Assembly: GCF_037975245.1 (NCBI RefSeq)
Contig: NC_092580.1
Coordinates: 25,774,501 to 25,838,500 of the forward strand
DNA from: Apostichopus japonicus
Taxonomy: Eukaryota; Echinodermata; Holothuroidea; Aspidochirotida; Stichopodidae
Length of the DNA stretch: 64,000 bases
Reading direction: 5' to 3'
The notes below the pieces were generated by a model that saw only the letters and a list, made by a program, of their open reading frames with translations, was not told where the DNA came from and made no database searches. Numbering within the stretch: position 1 is the stretch's first letter; each line of letters begins with the position of its first letter. The position numbers and the translations under genes are program-made. Below are positions 10,658 through 47,034 of this stretch, piece by piece.

Positions 10658-13239
10658 AAGTTATATACGTTCAAAGTCCATCTGTAGTAAAGAAGAATCG
10701 AATGAATATACCACTATGACTTAAATAAACAGGCCATTAATGATGGTAAGCTATAATCCAAAATGATGTGTTTGTTTTTGTTGCACTAAATGCATACATA
10801 TATATTTGTAAATGCTTTAAGCGAAGCACACAATGACACTTTTACAAATTGGAAATACTACCTGTGTTTTTATTAATCGCAAAAACAGAGATACAATAAT
10901 TCCACTCTGAAGAGTCATCCATTTTGTTTTTTTATTGAGCAGGAAACAAATAACAATAATCTTCCGGTAAAAATTTCAAATCAAATAAATAGAAAAATAA
11001 TATGTTTATATGCAAATTACGATTGTTTCTGATAAAAAGATAATTCAAACTCTATCGAATACAACAGTTATACAACAGATGTAAGAAAAATCGAATATTA
11101 CATAAGACGTTACTTTCTATAACGCTTGACAGAAAAGTTCTGTGCAGGCGTTGAAAACTATCTTAGTATAGTAATCACCTCACGTCACCACAACTCACCC
11201 CATTGTATGCAGCATAGGTAAAATGCTGTGGAGATCTCATGATTAAGTTGTGTAATGCAACACAAGAAAAAGCAAAACTAATGTATACATGGCAAATCGG
11301 AGTAAAGAACCACGCCTGTTTTCTAAGAGAAATCATGAAAAAAATTCACTGGCGAGAGCAAGCATATCCTCGTAATATGTGATAATTATTGCCACTTGTC
11401 CTCACCACTCACCCATTCCACAGCCAATCGTTAGCCATACCCTTGCAATAGGCTGGTTTCGATACTGGTAAAAAACAGTCTGGAGTAAAAGCTTGCTGTG
11501 TTAGTGACGGACGTTTTTGTACTTTTGTTTAACCTATGAAGAATAAGCAATTCAAACATTCAAGCAGCATACGTGATAATGTAACCAGAATGCTCGGGTT
11601 GAAAGAAAGTTACAAAATATTAAGTTTGCTAAGTATCATGATATTATAACTACATGTTCGCAGTTGAAAAAAAAATGTAACTTAGGTGTACACCCTTCCT
11701 ACACGAATGGTTAAGGGATAGCATCTACTTAAACGTTTAAATCGTAAAAAGACTTGTTAGTTGACTCTCTCCAAAGTACCCCGGGAACAATTTACTTCTT
11801 AATCCAAAGTAATGAGTTGAAAATATTATCATTAAACAAAAACGATTAATAAAAACAAAAGAGGAGAAAATGATAATTCACGATCATCATCGATGATAAG
11901 TTATCATTTACTAACCATATTTCAAAGGTCTTTGTTAATTTATATTATGCAGTGTCTCTTTTGCCTCTTAAAAGCATCCACCTTACCGCATATAATCTAT
12001 GCGGTTCCATTTTGGTATACATATTAAAGACAAGAAGAGAAAAGGTTCCTAAGATATTGTGCAAAATATATTTTGCTTAGATTATGATATTTTTGAAATA
12101 CGTTAATGTTGCCGCCAGAAACGACTTTTTTTAGACTTACCGAAATACACTTGCCTGTAAAGATCTCCCTCTACATCGTGAATTGACTTCCCTGTGCAAT
12201 GAGACTTCACATTTTAGAATGACACATTTAAAAAATTCCTTTATTTATAGAGATGCACTTTTAATTCAAAATTGAATTTTAAATCCTTTATTATAATCCT
12301 TTCAAGTATTTCAAAATTAATAACTTTATTTTTTCTTTCAATCTGTCTTTGTTCTAATCACTTTAATTAAATGTTGTTCAATTGTACATATAATTGATCC
12401 TTTATATAAATTTAATATACTTATACTGGAATAAAGGAAGAGAAATCGAAATTGACCAGCCCTTGTCAACGTATGTACATTTCTTGAACCCACAAACCAT
12501 AAAACAAAAGCTAATAGCCGATTTTTCGCTACATAATTAATGATATTTGCTTAGAAATTGGGAAAGAGTAAACAGTCGTCAAGTATGTTGTTTGTTACAC
12601 GTTAATTACAATTATCATATACATTCACGCAAGCTAACAATGGCAAACGATAACATGTCTACTAAGCTAGTAGAAATTTAAACAATAGACGAATAGAACC
12701 TTTGGTCTAGGTAGATACATTATTAACCATACTGTAGGCGTATCAGATCACCTGAGCTATTGCTTGTGGAAGAATGGACCAGAGGTTAACTATCAGCGAT
12801 TTTTAATTCAATCACCATTATCTACACCTCTCCCATCTTATAAGAAAATCATCCATAAATTATGCATTTAATCATAAGAGTGAGGATGATAACATGAATC
12901 CGAAACACGCCCATATGTATATGGTATGTAATCCATGAGTTGGAACATAATATACAAATCATCCATCCAGACACTTAAAATGCAATCTTACATTCTGAAA
13001 TACGAGGTAGGTTTCTGCAGCTGGGTTATTTACACTATTGTGTTTATAACACTAAAGTGATATATACATTGTGTAATACTAGACTCCGTAATATTGTTAT
13101 CATTTCTATACATATATATTACATCTATATTTAAATGATAAAATATTACGGAGTGAACCCTCTTGATTTGTGAAGATTCATGAAAGTGATATAGTTTCAT
13201 TGATTTTAGTTTGGTGGAGTGATTATAGTTATTTTATTT
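10658..13239. other. Intergenic DNA without recognisable features
   Basis: AT-rich sequence with stops in all frames. I see no exon with paired splice sites, RNA gene or repeat that I can name. The stretch 8535-9269 downstream of gene A is likewise plain apart from the possible poly(A) signal. Confidence 0.5.
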
Positions 13240-14566
13240 TCATAATTACAAAGTAACTGTACTTCTTTAATCATCTCCATTTTACAGAATCAAATGTTTA
13301 CGTTTTAAAATATTTGAATACAAGAAGAGTAAGTTTATGTTGTGAAATGTTTCATTTTGAAATAATAAAAACTCATTATGACATCATTTAAAGAAGATAC
13401 TATGAACTTCAATCAATTTTAAGAATAATATATATAATTTACTAGGGTGAGAGGAAGTCCAGGACATTCCTCTATGCATGGCAGTATAATGGGACAGCGA
13501 TCGGCACATCATCTTCTATATGTGTTGCCAGTTGGAGGCTAGTATTTCATTTCTCAATTTCTCCTATATGTATTGTTTGCTAATGTTATTTGGTTTATAA
13601 ATTGATAAATATTGTTTTCAAACACACTGTTGGACCTTTTAAGTTTAATCAGTGTGAATTACCTTCAATCCCTCGTTATCAATTGTTATCTGTCGCCATA
13701 CTCACTCAATACAAAGTTCATGAAAGCAGATGTAATACTAGACTAAACGTACTTTGTACATCAGTTATCATGTGTTCGTTCTTGATGTTGTTAATCATTG
13801 TATGCAATGGCAAATAAGCAGCATTGTATGATGTATGATGTATTCTATGATAATATGGTTTGGTTCATCAATTAACACATATGGTTTGCAAAACACACTT
13901 TGAAGTCTTAGTCAATGGCAATTGCTATGAAACACTCGTTATCAGGAGTTATCTGTCGTCCGTATAAGACTTGTATTAAATATTAAGTTACAGTGATCGT
14001 TTTTGAATATCTTGCTATATTTTATTTTGAAAAAAAATCATTGATCATTGATGATAAAATGAACTTCCATCAATTTCGAAATGAATATAGTTTCAAGTGG
14101 AGCATGCTCTCTCTATCACATCGTTTTTGTACCATCCCATCAATTGTAAGCTTTTACAGTTTATCTTTTGAATTCAAAGTTCAAGTGTTAATAATTTGCT
14201 CATATGCATGCGGTCTATCAATAATTCTGTTCTTTGCCTTGACGTTCCTATTATTTGTAATAGAACAATAGAAATTAGTTTATGTGTGCTATAATAAGGC
14301 TTCTGATTAGGCTTATATAGTTAGGCGTCTGATATTACCTCTCAATGAATGAATATCAAATTGTTTGGGACAAATGAACAGTAAGTTTTAGGGACCACGC
14401 CCACCTTCCCACCCCCACATAGCAATATCGTTCAATGGAAAATAAAATAGTAGAGCAGTACTACTTATGGTGTTATGTATTTACAATTGTCATCTGAATT
14501 AAATTAAAATGCAGTGAAAGAAACAATTTACACAAGATATTTCACAGATCATTCCATTTCGAACAG
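13240..14566. repeat. Diverged duplicated non-coding block, copy 2
   Basis: Second copy of the block at 9270-10657, in the same orientation. The similarity stops at the shared cattccatttcgaacag, immediately before the Penelope-like element. This suggests that the element inserted at or near the end of this copy. Confidence 0.65.
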
Positions 14567-14579
14567 GTCACATTAGCGC

Positions 14580-16072
14580 ATGGTAAACGACCGCTCTATT
14601 ATTGTCAAACCCTTCGATAAAGGTAGAGGCATTGCTATATTGAATCACTCAGACTATCAGGCCGAAATTGATAGGCAATTAGCTAGTCACCACTACGAAA
14701 AGTTAAAAAGTGATATGACGTTTCAAACTAAAAGTTTAGTCCAGGAAACACTAATTGATATGTTCTCTGCAAAAGAGATCGATAAAAGCACCTTCGAGTA
14801 CTTGTCACTATATAGCCACAAGATCCTCACACCGGTCATATATGTGCTACCAAAAATTCATAAAGCACCCCCGGCTAACTCAAAATTTGCCGGTAGACCG
14901 ATAATAAGTGGAAACGGATCACCGACCGAAAAAAATATCGGAATTTGTGGACTATTTCTTGCTTCCTATTGTAATAAAACAAAGCACTTATGTGAAAGAC
15001 ACAAATCACATTCTGCAAATTTTGGAAGCCACCCCGTTACCAAGAACGGTAGTACTCGCTACACTCGATGTCGTCGCCATGTATACCAATACTCCCCAAG
15101 AGGAGGCATTAGATATATGTCAAGAAGTCTATGAAAAGACTGAACAAAGCGAATATGGAATAAATAAAATATCTTCCATATCCATGCGCAAACTAATTGA
15201 ACTCATCTTAACAAGAAACTGTTTCGAGTTCAATAACCAATTCTATCTACAAAAGATCGGTTGCGCCATGGGTAGCCGGAAATCTGCGATATCGTCATGC
15301 ATAGACTTGAAAACCAGATTTTACCGACAGATAATAAAATCTTAAAATGGCTCCGCTATAGAGATGACATTCTATTGCTCTACGACGGTACATATCAGGA
15401 ACTTGAACACCTAGTGAAAAGGTTGAATGAAATTCACCGCTTCTTAAAGTTTACGGTAGAAATATCAAACACCGAGGTAACATACCTAGATTTGAAAATC
15501 TTCAAAGGTACAAGGTTCGACACCAATGGGTTATTAGACACTAAAGTCCACACCAAACCCACGGAACCTTCCAATACCTCGACAGAAACTCTGCACACCC
15601 ACTTGCCACTTTTAAAGGCTTCATTAAAGGGGAAATATTACGATACGCACGTCTCTGTAACAACGAGACTGACTTCTTAGAGAAAAAGAATGCGTTCACA
15701 GAGAAACTGTTACTCCGTAACTATAAGAAAGAGGAAATTGCCACAGCCGCTCAAGGCATAAAATTTGAAAACCGTAGGCAATACCTCACTACCAATCCTA
15801 AACAAAAGGAACCACCGCTGGTGTTCAAACTTACCTATACACCCCACATCAAAACCACGCATTTGAAAAAAGCACTTTTGAAACATTGGCACTTAATTTC
15901 GCAACACGCGGAATTATCCAAACTGTTTCCAAAAGAACCGATTCTTGCTTATAAAAGGGCCCAAAATCTCAAAGATTTACTTGTTAACTCAAGGTTTCGT
16001 ACTAACGAAGAATCAGCTGACTCTCAAGGTTCACACGAAGCTCTTTTAGATGCTCTTATAGATGCACTATGA
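14580..16072 (+). pseudogene. Penelope-type reverse transcriptase pseudogene
   Basis: Recognisable Penelope RT pieces lie in order but in different frames: IIVKPFDKGRGIAILNHSDY (from about 14598), ILTPVIYVLPKIHKAP and GRPIISGNGS (to about 14925), then after a frameshift TLDVVAMYTNTPQEEA, which carries the first catalytic Asp, and FNNQFYLQKIGCAMGS (about 15228-15275). The segment that should read LANIFM is missing. After another shift come WLRYRDDILLLYDG (YRDD where YIDD is usual) and VTYLDLKIFKGT. Near 15950 the C-terminal AYKRAQNLKDLLVNSRF block is visible. The multiple shifts and the deletion make it non-functional. Confidence 0.8.
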
Positions 16073-16157
16073 GTCCATAAAAACTCGTGCACAGAAAATA
16101 GATGCATTTTGAGAACGAGACGCTCATGCCGAATATAAAATATTCAAAGGCTTACTA

Positions 16158-16194
16158 CTGATGAAGCTCCTCCTATAAAAGTTGAGAGCAGAAA
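16158..16194 (+). ncRNA. Hammerhead-like core at 3' end of Penelope element 1
   Basis: CTGATGA at 16158-16164, a possible stem II (GCTC with GAGC) and GAAA at 16191-16194. Penelope-like elements are known to carry hammerhead ribozyme motifs. I could not resolve stems I and III by eye. Confidence 0.35.
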
Positions 16195-16200
16195 CCGGTC

Positions 16201-17535
16201 TAGTTGGTCATAAGAACCTCCGCTAGTCTTTCTTACTATTAAAAGTACACTCAATTCACCTAATAGGTGCAATTACGTTTCACCATGAGGAGCGTGCTAT
16301 AAGTTCATGTTCTTCGGGCCCTCCCTTAAAAATACTTCAGGTTCTTGGCCACTACGTTGCGTTAGATAGTGTAAAACCGCCTACACCCTCATTTCAAAGC
16401 TTTATTACCAAAAATGGTCGTGTCACCAGGACCGATTACTTCATATCTATGTTGTCAAGTCTCTTAAAATTTAGATCTTCCAACCTCACATCTTTAAACC
16501 GCACATAAAGTGGCGAATGTTTACATGGACATGAGATATTTTGCGTCTTTATACCATCACAGGGTCGGAGGTGACGATAAGACTCCGTGAGTGGTGACTA
16601 AATTGGCCAAGTGGTTAAAGGATAGCGTCGAACAGCGATTTTTTTTGTATATTTAACCGTAACTCTGTTTAACTTCATAACGTGATAGATGCTTGCAATT
16701 GTATGGACTATGATTTTTTTGTGATATTTGACATCATAAAGCCAATGGTCATAAATTGAACCATGTTTTTCTCAGCTTTTGCTTTAGCCAAAGAGATTAA
16801 TTGTTTATACATTTTTTTCCGTAAAATATCAAGGACCATGTTTCATTGGATCTCATATGGTCTAAGCACAAAGCGTACGGCCAATCTAAGTTATCCACTT
16901 CAAACTGGTGGACACGGGGCTATGTGCCTCCATAAGCAATGGTTTCATAGCGGTCAAAAGTCATCTGCAGAGATGTCTGTTTGAGTTATGCCACTACGTG
17001 GATTTTTTATTTATATGTTCCCGTTGTTAGTACTGATGTAATAAAAACCCACCACGTAGGCTGCCAGTTAATGTACAAAGTCCGAGGACATATGAGCATA
17101 TTTTTTATATATTTACTTTCGGTTTACCAATAAACCAATGTGTTATTGTGAGCTTCGGTGTTGATGCACTGTTAATTATCGACAGCTACCCATGACGAGT
17201 GTAACATATAGGGTAAAGCAGAAGCTGATAAAAGGCTATTTTCAAGTTGTTTCAAATACGTAGGTTTATGAACCGTTACTGTGGTATTCTATAGACACTG
17301 AGTTTATTGAGGACACTTTTGCCGCCTTACCGGTTGAAAGACGTTGTAGAAGCTGCATATGTTGTCGTGCACGTGTCTTCCTTTACCTTGTCTGTTCTAT
17401 GTCTTCAAAGATTTACACACCTTAGCCTCACAAAGGCAAGAATAGTTGCTTATCTTAATATCTCCATATTGATAGCTTTTGCCACCACGAACCACCCGCA
17501 AGTCGGAAAACGGTATTAATATCCAATATACCACG
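16201..17535. other. Upstream flank of gene B
   Basis: No gene is recognised. The stretch includes the probable end of the Penelope-derived sequence and about 300 bp directly upstream of the signal-peptide exon where a promoter should lie. I cannot point to a TATA box or initiator with confidence. Confidence 0.4.
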
Positions 17536-43067
<25,532 letters not shown>

Positions 43068-43210
43068 AAGCAAAAAAATAATACAACTTTTGACTTTAAT
43101 ATTCCGTTTACGACAAACTTTGGTTCTCTTATTGACAAGAAACTTGAAAGGTGTTTTTTAGATGTTTTTTATCCTCCATTCTGTTTTTCTTTCATAATAT
43201 AAGCAAGTTT

Positions 43211-43216
43211 AATAAA
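43211..43216 (+). promoter_or_regulatory. Possible polyadenylation signal of gene B
   Basis: AATAAA about 145 bp after the gene B stop, a reasonable distance for a short 3' UTR. The cleavage site is not identified. Confidence 0.4.
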
Positions 43217-44399
43217 TAGTTTCGTTCCTCGTAATGCAAAGTGGAAGGAGGATTTGCGTCGACATTGTACCGGTCTTTTGTAAACGCCTTTGTTGGTTGA
43301 CTCTCGTTGATTAAATCTTTGGTCTTTGTATTGGGAAATGTCAAAAACGTTGGTAATATTTTTGTCAATATGGACACCTTTCAAAACAAACAATTCAGAA
43401 TTTGCTGCTAAAGAGAACTTATCATATGTATATACCCTAATTGTAGTTCAGGATTTATAATAAATCGATTTAATATCATGTTTAATAACCTCAAAGAAGA
43501 GTTCAAGGCCTAAGCATCACTGCAGAATGCTCGAAGTTTTTAATACCCAATGGTAATGCTCGTCCAAACCCCCACCCAATGTTTATTTATTGCTTTAATG
43601 ATTAAATAAACAATTAAATGTTTGCATTTTACGTTCTTGTTATGATATGGTCACACAGATTGAACTACCCGGTAGAAAAAGCTGCGAGGTGTGAAAAGTT
43701 CATTCATTTCATTTAGTTTTCAGACTGCATGTCATATTCCACTGATCAGTACGTTAGAGGTAAATTTCTTGTTGATCACGGATAAACTCTGTGTTTCAAA
43801 CCACAGGCTCCAAGTTCCTGCTTCGGTAGGGCTTTTATACACAATATCAGTGATTGCTTGCGTCCAATTTAAATCATCTCGGTGAAGCGTATGACATAAG
43901 CACCAATTCGGATAAAATTCTCTAAAAGAAAATTCCACCGTCTTGTCGGTTGCTATTTTTCATGTTTAGTGGAAAGAATTTGCTGATAAGTGCTTTGAAC
44001 AGATATTTTCTGGACAAGCATTGGCTGGCAACTTTCTGCCACATATATGTATCAAGTTAAGTGTCAAATTCTTTATGAAGGAACCTTCTTTTGAATGCCA
44101 TTAACAATAAAATCATACAGCTTTAAACGCATTATATGTTTCTATGTGTATTTAACTTTCAAAGAGTTTACTATGTTCTTTATTTGTATGAAAATTCGTT
44201 TTCAGTGTTAAAGTCTACTTAAAGGTATCTTTTGAACATATTATACAATGTGAGTATGGATATCCGGCAAAGTATTTTTGTTGTATTGATTTATTTTTCA
44301 AGAAGTATATAGACAGTCGAACTGTCGGCAAAACTATGATTATTTTGATGGTACATACACGTGTTTCGTTTGTATGTATGTATTTGTATGTATTGTACA
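43217..44399. other. Intergenic DNA without recognisable features
   Basis: AT-rich, with short open frames on both strands that lack any family resemblance or splice-site pairing. Nothing supported here. Confidence 0.45.
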
Positions 44400-44610
44400 T
44401 CCTCCTGCAAGCAGGAACTCGCGAAGAAGCCTCATTGGCTTATCAAAGCCGGAAGCAGACCGAAGTCAGACCCTTACATTCATATTTAACGTCCATGATT
44501 ATGAATTGTCAACAACTCTGTAACTGGATGACATACATTAATCTTGGAGTGACTCGAGCCGGAACCTAATGATTGGAAGGTACCGCACTAACCACTGAGC
44601 TAACACTCCA
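44400..44610 (-). mobile_element. tRNA-derived SINE-like repeat, minus strand
   Basis: On the minus strand the head (44609-44546) has the acceptor-like pairing GGAGTG with CACTCC, an A-box-like TTAGCTCAGTGGTTAG and a B-box-like GGTTCCGGCTCGAGTC. It is too short (about 64 nt) and degenerate in the anticodon arm for a working tRNA. A body of about 145 bp follows. Confidence 0.6.
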
Positions 44611-45559
44611 CAACATCGTAATACCGTAACATCAAAGTACAAAAAATCCAATCTGGAAATAAATTGATCGAGCACTTCAATGTTAAATAACGTTCACTTA
44701 GTCCGTGCATTTGGGAAAGGTATGCGATAATATAGTTAAAATACTAAACACATGGCAAGATTATTGATTTAAAGGGAGCGACAACAAAGATTATATGAAG
44801 CAAACAAAACAGTGAAATGGAAATAATGGAAGATTCCTTTACTTAGTCGATTCCTTCTATTTGGAAACTGAGAACTTTTCCTTTCTGAATATCGAGTTAA
44901 TATTTGATATGTGATATATACATTCAAGATATTACCTCTCCGTGATATATATTTTCAAGCTTTGCACAATTCTGCTATTTTCACTTCAACTGACCTGTCG
45001 TTTTTGAAGAAGAAAACGAGATGACTCCTTTAATCAAAAGTTCCCATCGATATGGCAATTGTGAGATTCATTTTTTTATATGGTGTTTACAAGATTATCA
45101 CACAATCTAAGATGATCAACAAAACTATTTACTTGATCCGTTCACTTTCACTATTTTGCCAAGACTTGGTTTTTCCAGATTGAAGTATCTCGGTCGCGAA
45201 GTTTCACTCTGACAACTCAAACAATCGTTGTCATCCACTACAAGTTATTAAGTTCTCAACATTACACTGACTGATTGATGAACATCTGCTGGATGCAACA
45301 TGACCAAAGCAGCCATCGGGCAAAAAGGCAACACTGGGAAAATGTGGTTACATTCCATTTAGGCCGGAATGCAAAGTAAAATATTGAAAACGAATTTATA
45401 TATATCAACTACTAAAAAAACTTAATTTAAACTGCAAAATAGTTAAAAATCCCAAAATTGTAATGACTTAAACCTTAAATCATGCTCAGCAGAAAATATG
45501 ACATTCTGGAACTAAAAATTACATAATAAAAACAAACAATATTTAAAATAATGCCAATG

Positions 45560-45770
45560 TAGATTAGTAGGGTGACGGTGAGGGTGATTGTGAGGATGAT
45601 TGTGAGGGTGATTGTGATTGCGAGGGTGAGGGTGTGGGTGTGGGTGAGGGTGAAGGTGAGGGTGAGGGTGGGTTAAAGGGTGATTGGGATTGTGACAATT
45701 ACGGTGAGGGAAAGGGTGATTGGGATTGGGATTGTGATTGTGAGGGTGAGGGTGAGGAAGGGGATGTATG
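45560..45770. repeat. G-rich (GGTGAG)n-like minisatellite with G-quadruplex motif
   Basis: Degenerate six-base units GGTGAG, GGTGTG and GGTGAT. At 45624-45650 five GGG runs are each separated by three bases, a textbook G-quadruplex pattern on the + strand. The minus-strand His/Pro/Asn-rich open frame is a repeat artefact. It is not the TTAGGG telomere repeat. Confidence 0.85.
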
Positions 45771-45898
45771 GGGAAGTATATAAAATATACAAACTGTGAC
45801 AATTATTTGATACTAGTGGAACACTGGTAGCTGTTACTCATCTGTGGAGTTGTATGATGATCTCTCAACGCGTGAAACACTGAGTAACAACTTATACA

Positions 45899-45989
45899 GT
45901 GTTCCACTAGTCTCAACTAATTATCACCTATACTTCGCCCTGTCCACCGGACAAAGAGCACTCTGCGCCAAGATAGACACGCCAATCAA

Positions 45990-46057
<68 letters not shown>

Positions 46058-46132
46058 CTATATCTATAAATATATATATATATATCTATATATATATATA
46101 TATGTTGATACTAGTTGAGACTAGTGGAACAC
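45899..46132. repeat. 21-bp inverted repeat around a CA/TA microsatellite
   Basis: The arms at 45899-45919 and 46112-46132 are exact reverse complements (core CCACTAGTCTCAAC and GTTGAGACTAGTGG). A third partial copy, ACTAGTGGAACACT, is at 45812-45825. Between the arms lie (CA)n and (TA)n tracts. Confidence 0.7.
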
Positions 46133-46134
46133 TA

Positions 46135-46180
<46 letters not shown>
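46009..46180. repeat. (TA)n tracts left of Penelope element 3
   Basis: Two TA runs (about 46009-46103 and 46135-46180), the second touching the left inverted repeat of the element. (CA)n precedes the first. Confidence 0.95.
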
Positions 46181-46188
<8 letters not shown>

Positions 46189-46262
46189 AGAGAAAACCAG
46201 AGAAATAAGATATGACTCATAATTGACAAATAAGGAGTAAGTTTTAGAAAATATATTGGAAT

Positions 46263-46289
46263 TTTCGGTCCCCCTGGGACCTTCGTCAG
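46263..46289 (-). ncRNA. Hammerhead-like core in left arm of Penelope element 3
   Basis: Inverted copy of the core at 49665-49691: CTGACGA, a six-base-pair stem (GGTCCC with GGGACC) and GAAA, read on the minus strand. Confidence 0.45.
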
Positions 46290-46429
46290 CAATACTTGGC
46301 AGTCGAATGAGAAGTACAAAATGTGACACAATGAAAGTATGACGCTAGATAAGTGTAAGTTGCAATGATGGAATTAAAACCAAATAAACCATGACTATAC
46401 AGGAAGCGGATTAAGGAGCAAAGAACGGA

Positions 46430-46957
46430 TTACATATGCTTGTAGAACTGGTAGTTGTTAAGGGGTCCCAAGTCTTTGTTGAGGCCGGTGATGTGAGACT
46501 TAATACGAAAGATCCAATCGATTTCTTTACGTTTACGTTCAGTAGTTGATTTGAAGTTCGAGGCAATTAAAATACATTTTAGGTTTTTTAGAGAATGACC
46601 ATGAAGATTGAAATGTTCGGACACTGGGAATCCTGCAAAATTATCACGAATAGATTTTTTGTGATTATTAACACGTAAGCGGAATCGGGAGCCTGTTTCA
46701 CCTACATAATTGCCCTCTTTGCAAAGTACACAATAGAAAATGTAAATATCATTAATAGAATCACAAGAGAGGGAAGGGGGTCTAAGACTAAAGTCAACAT
46801 TGGGAATCTTGACCACGGTGCCTGGGGTAATATGGGGGCATATTTGGCATCTAGGTTTACCGCAAGGAAAATTGCCTGCGGAGGTGGAAACTGAGCGGGG
46901 GAGTCTGGAGGAAGTGAGAAGAAATTTAAGGTTGGGGGGTTGACGAAATGCTAGCAT
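46430..46957 (-). pseudogene. Inverted partial copy of the Penelope C-terminus
   Basis: The minus-strand frame encodes the last 175 residues of the Penelope protein, from MLAFRQPPNLKFLLTSS through the Cys-rich linker and GIY-YIG domain to FYKHM and stop. It is part of the left inverted arm and lacks the RT domain, so it is not a separate gene. Confidence 0.85.
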
Positions 46958-47034
46958 GGGGGGTACCTTAAACGATTCTCCTACAGACTGATCGTCTTGA
47001 AATACAGCAAATTCCTGTTTGATGGAGCGAATGA

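Larger units (their letters stand above)
14567..16200 (+). mobile_element. Penelope-like element 1, decayed copy
   Basis: A + strand reverse-transcriptase relic followed by a short 3' part that ends in a hammerhead-like core (16158-16194). The reading frame is broken several times and part of the RT core is deleted. No GIY-YIG endonuclease domain is recognisable. The left edge abuts the duplicated block 13240-14566. The right edge is uncertain. Confidence 0.75.

Noticed and set aside
45560-45770. Interstitial telomere repeat
   Set aside because: The unit is GGTGAG-like, not TTAGGG.
45512-45802. His/Pro/Asn-rich minus-strand frame
   Set aside because: Translation of the GGTGAG-like minisatellite; no start context, no splice structure.
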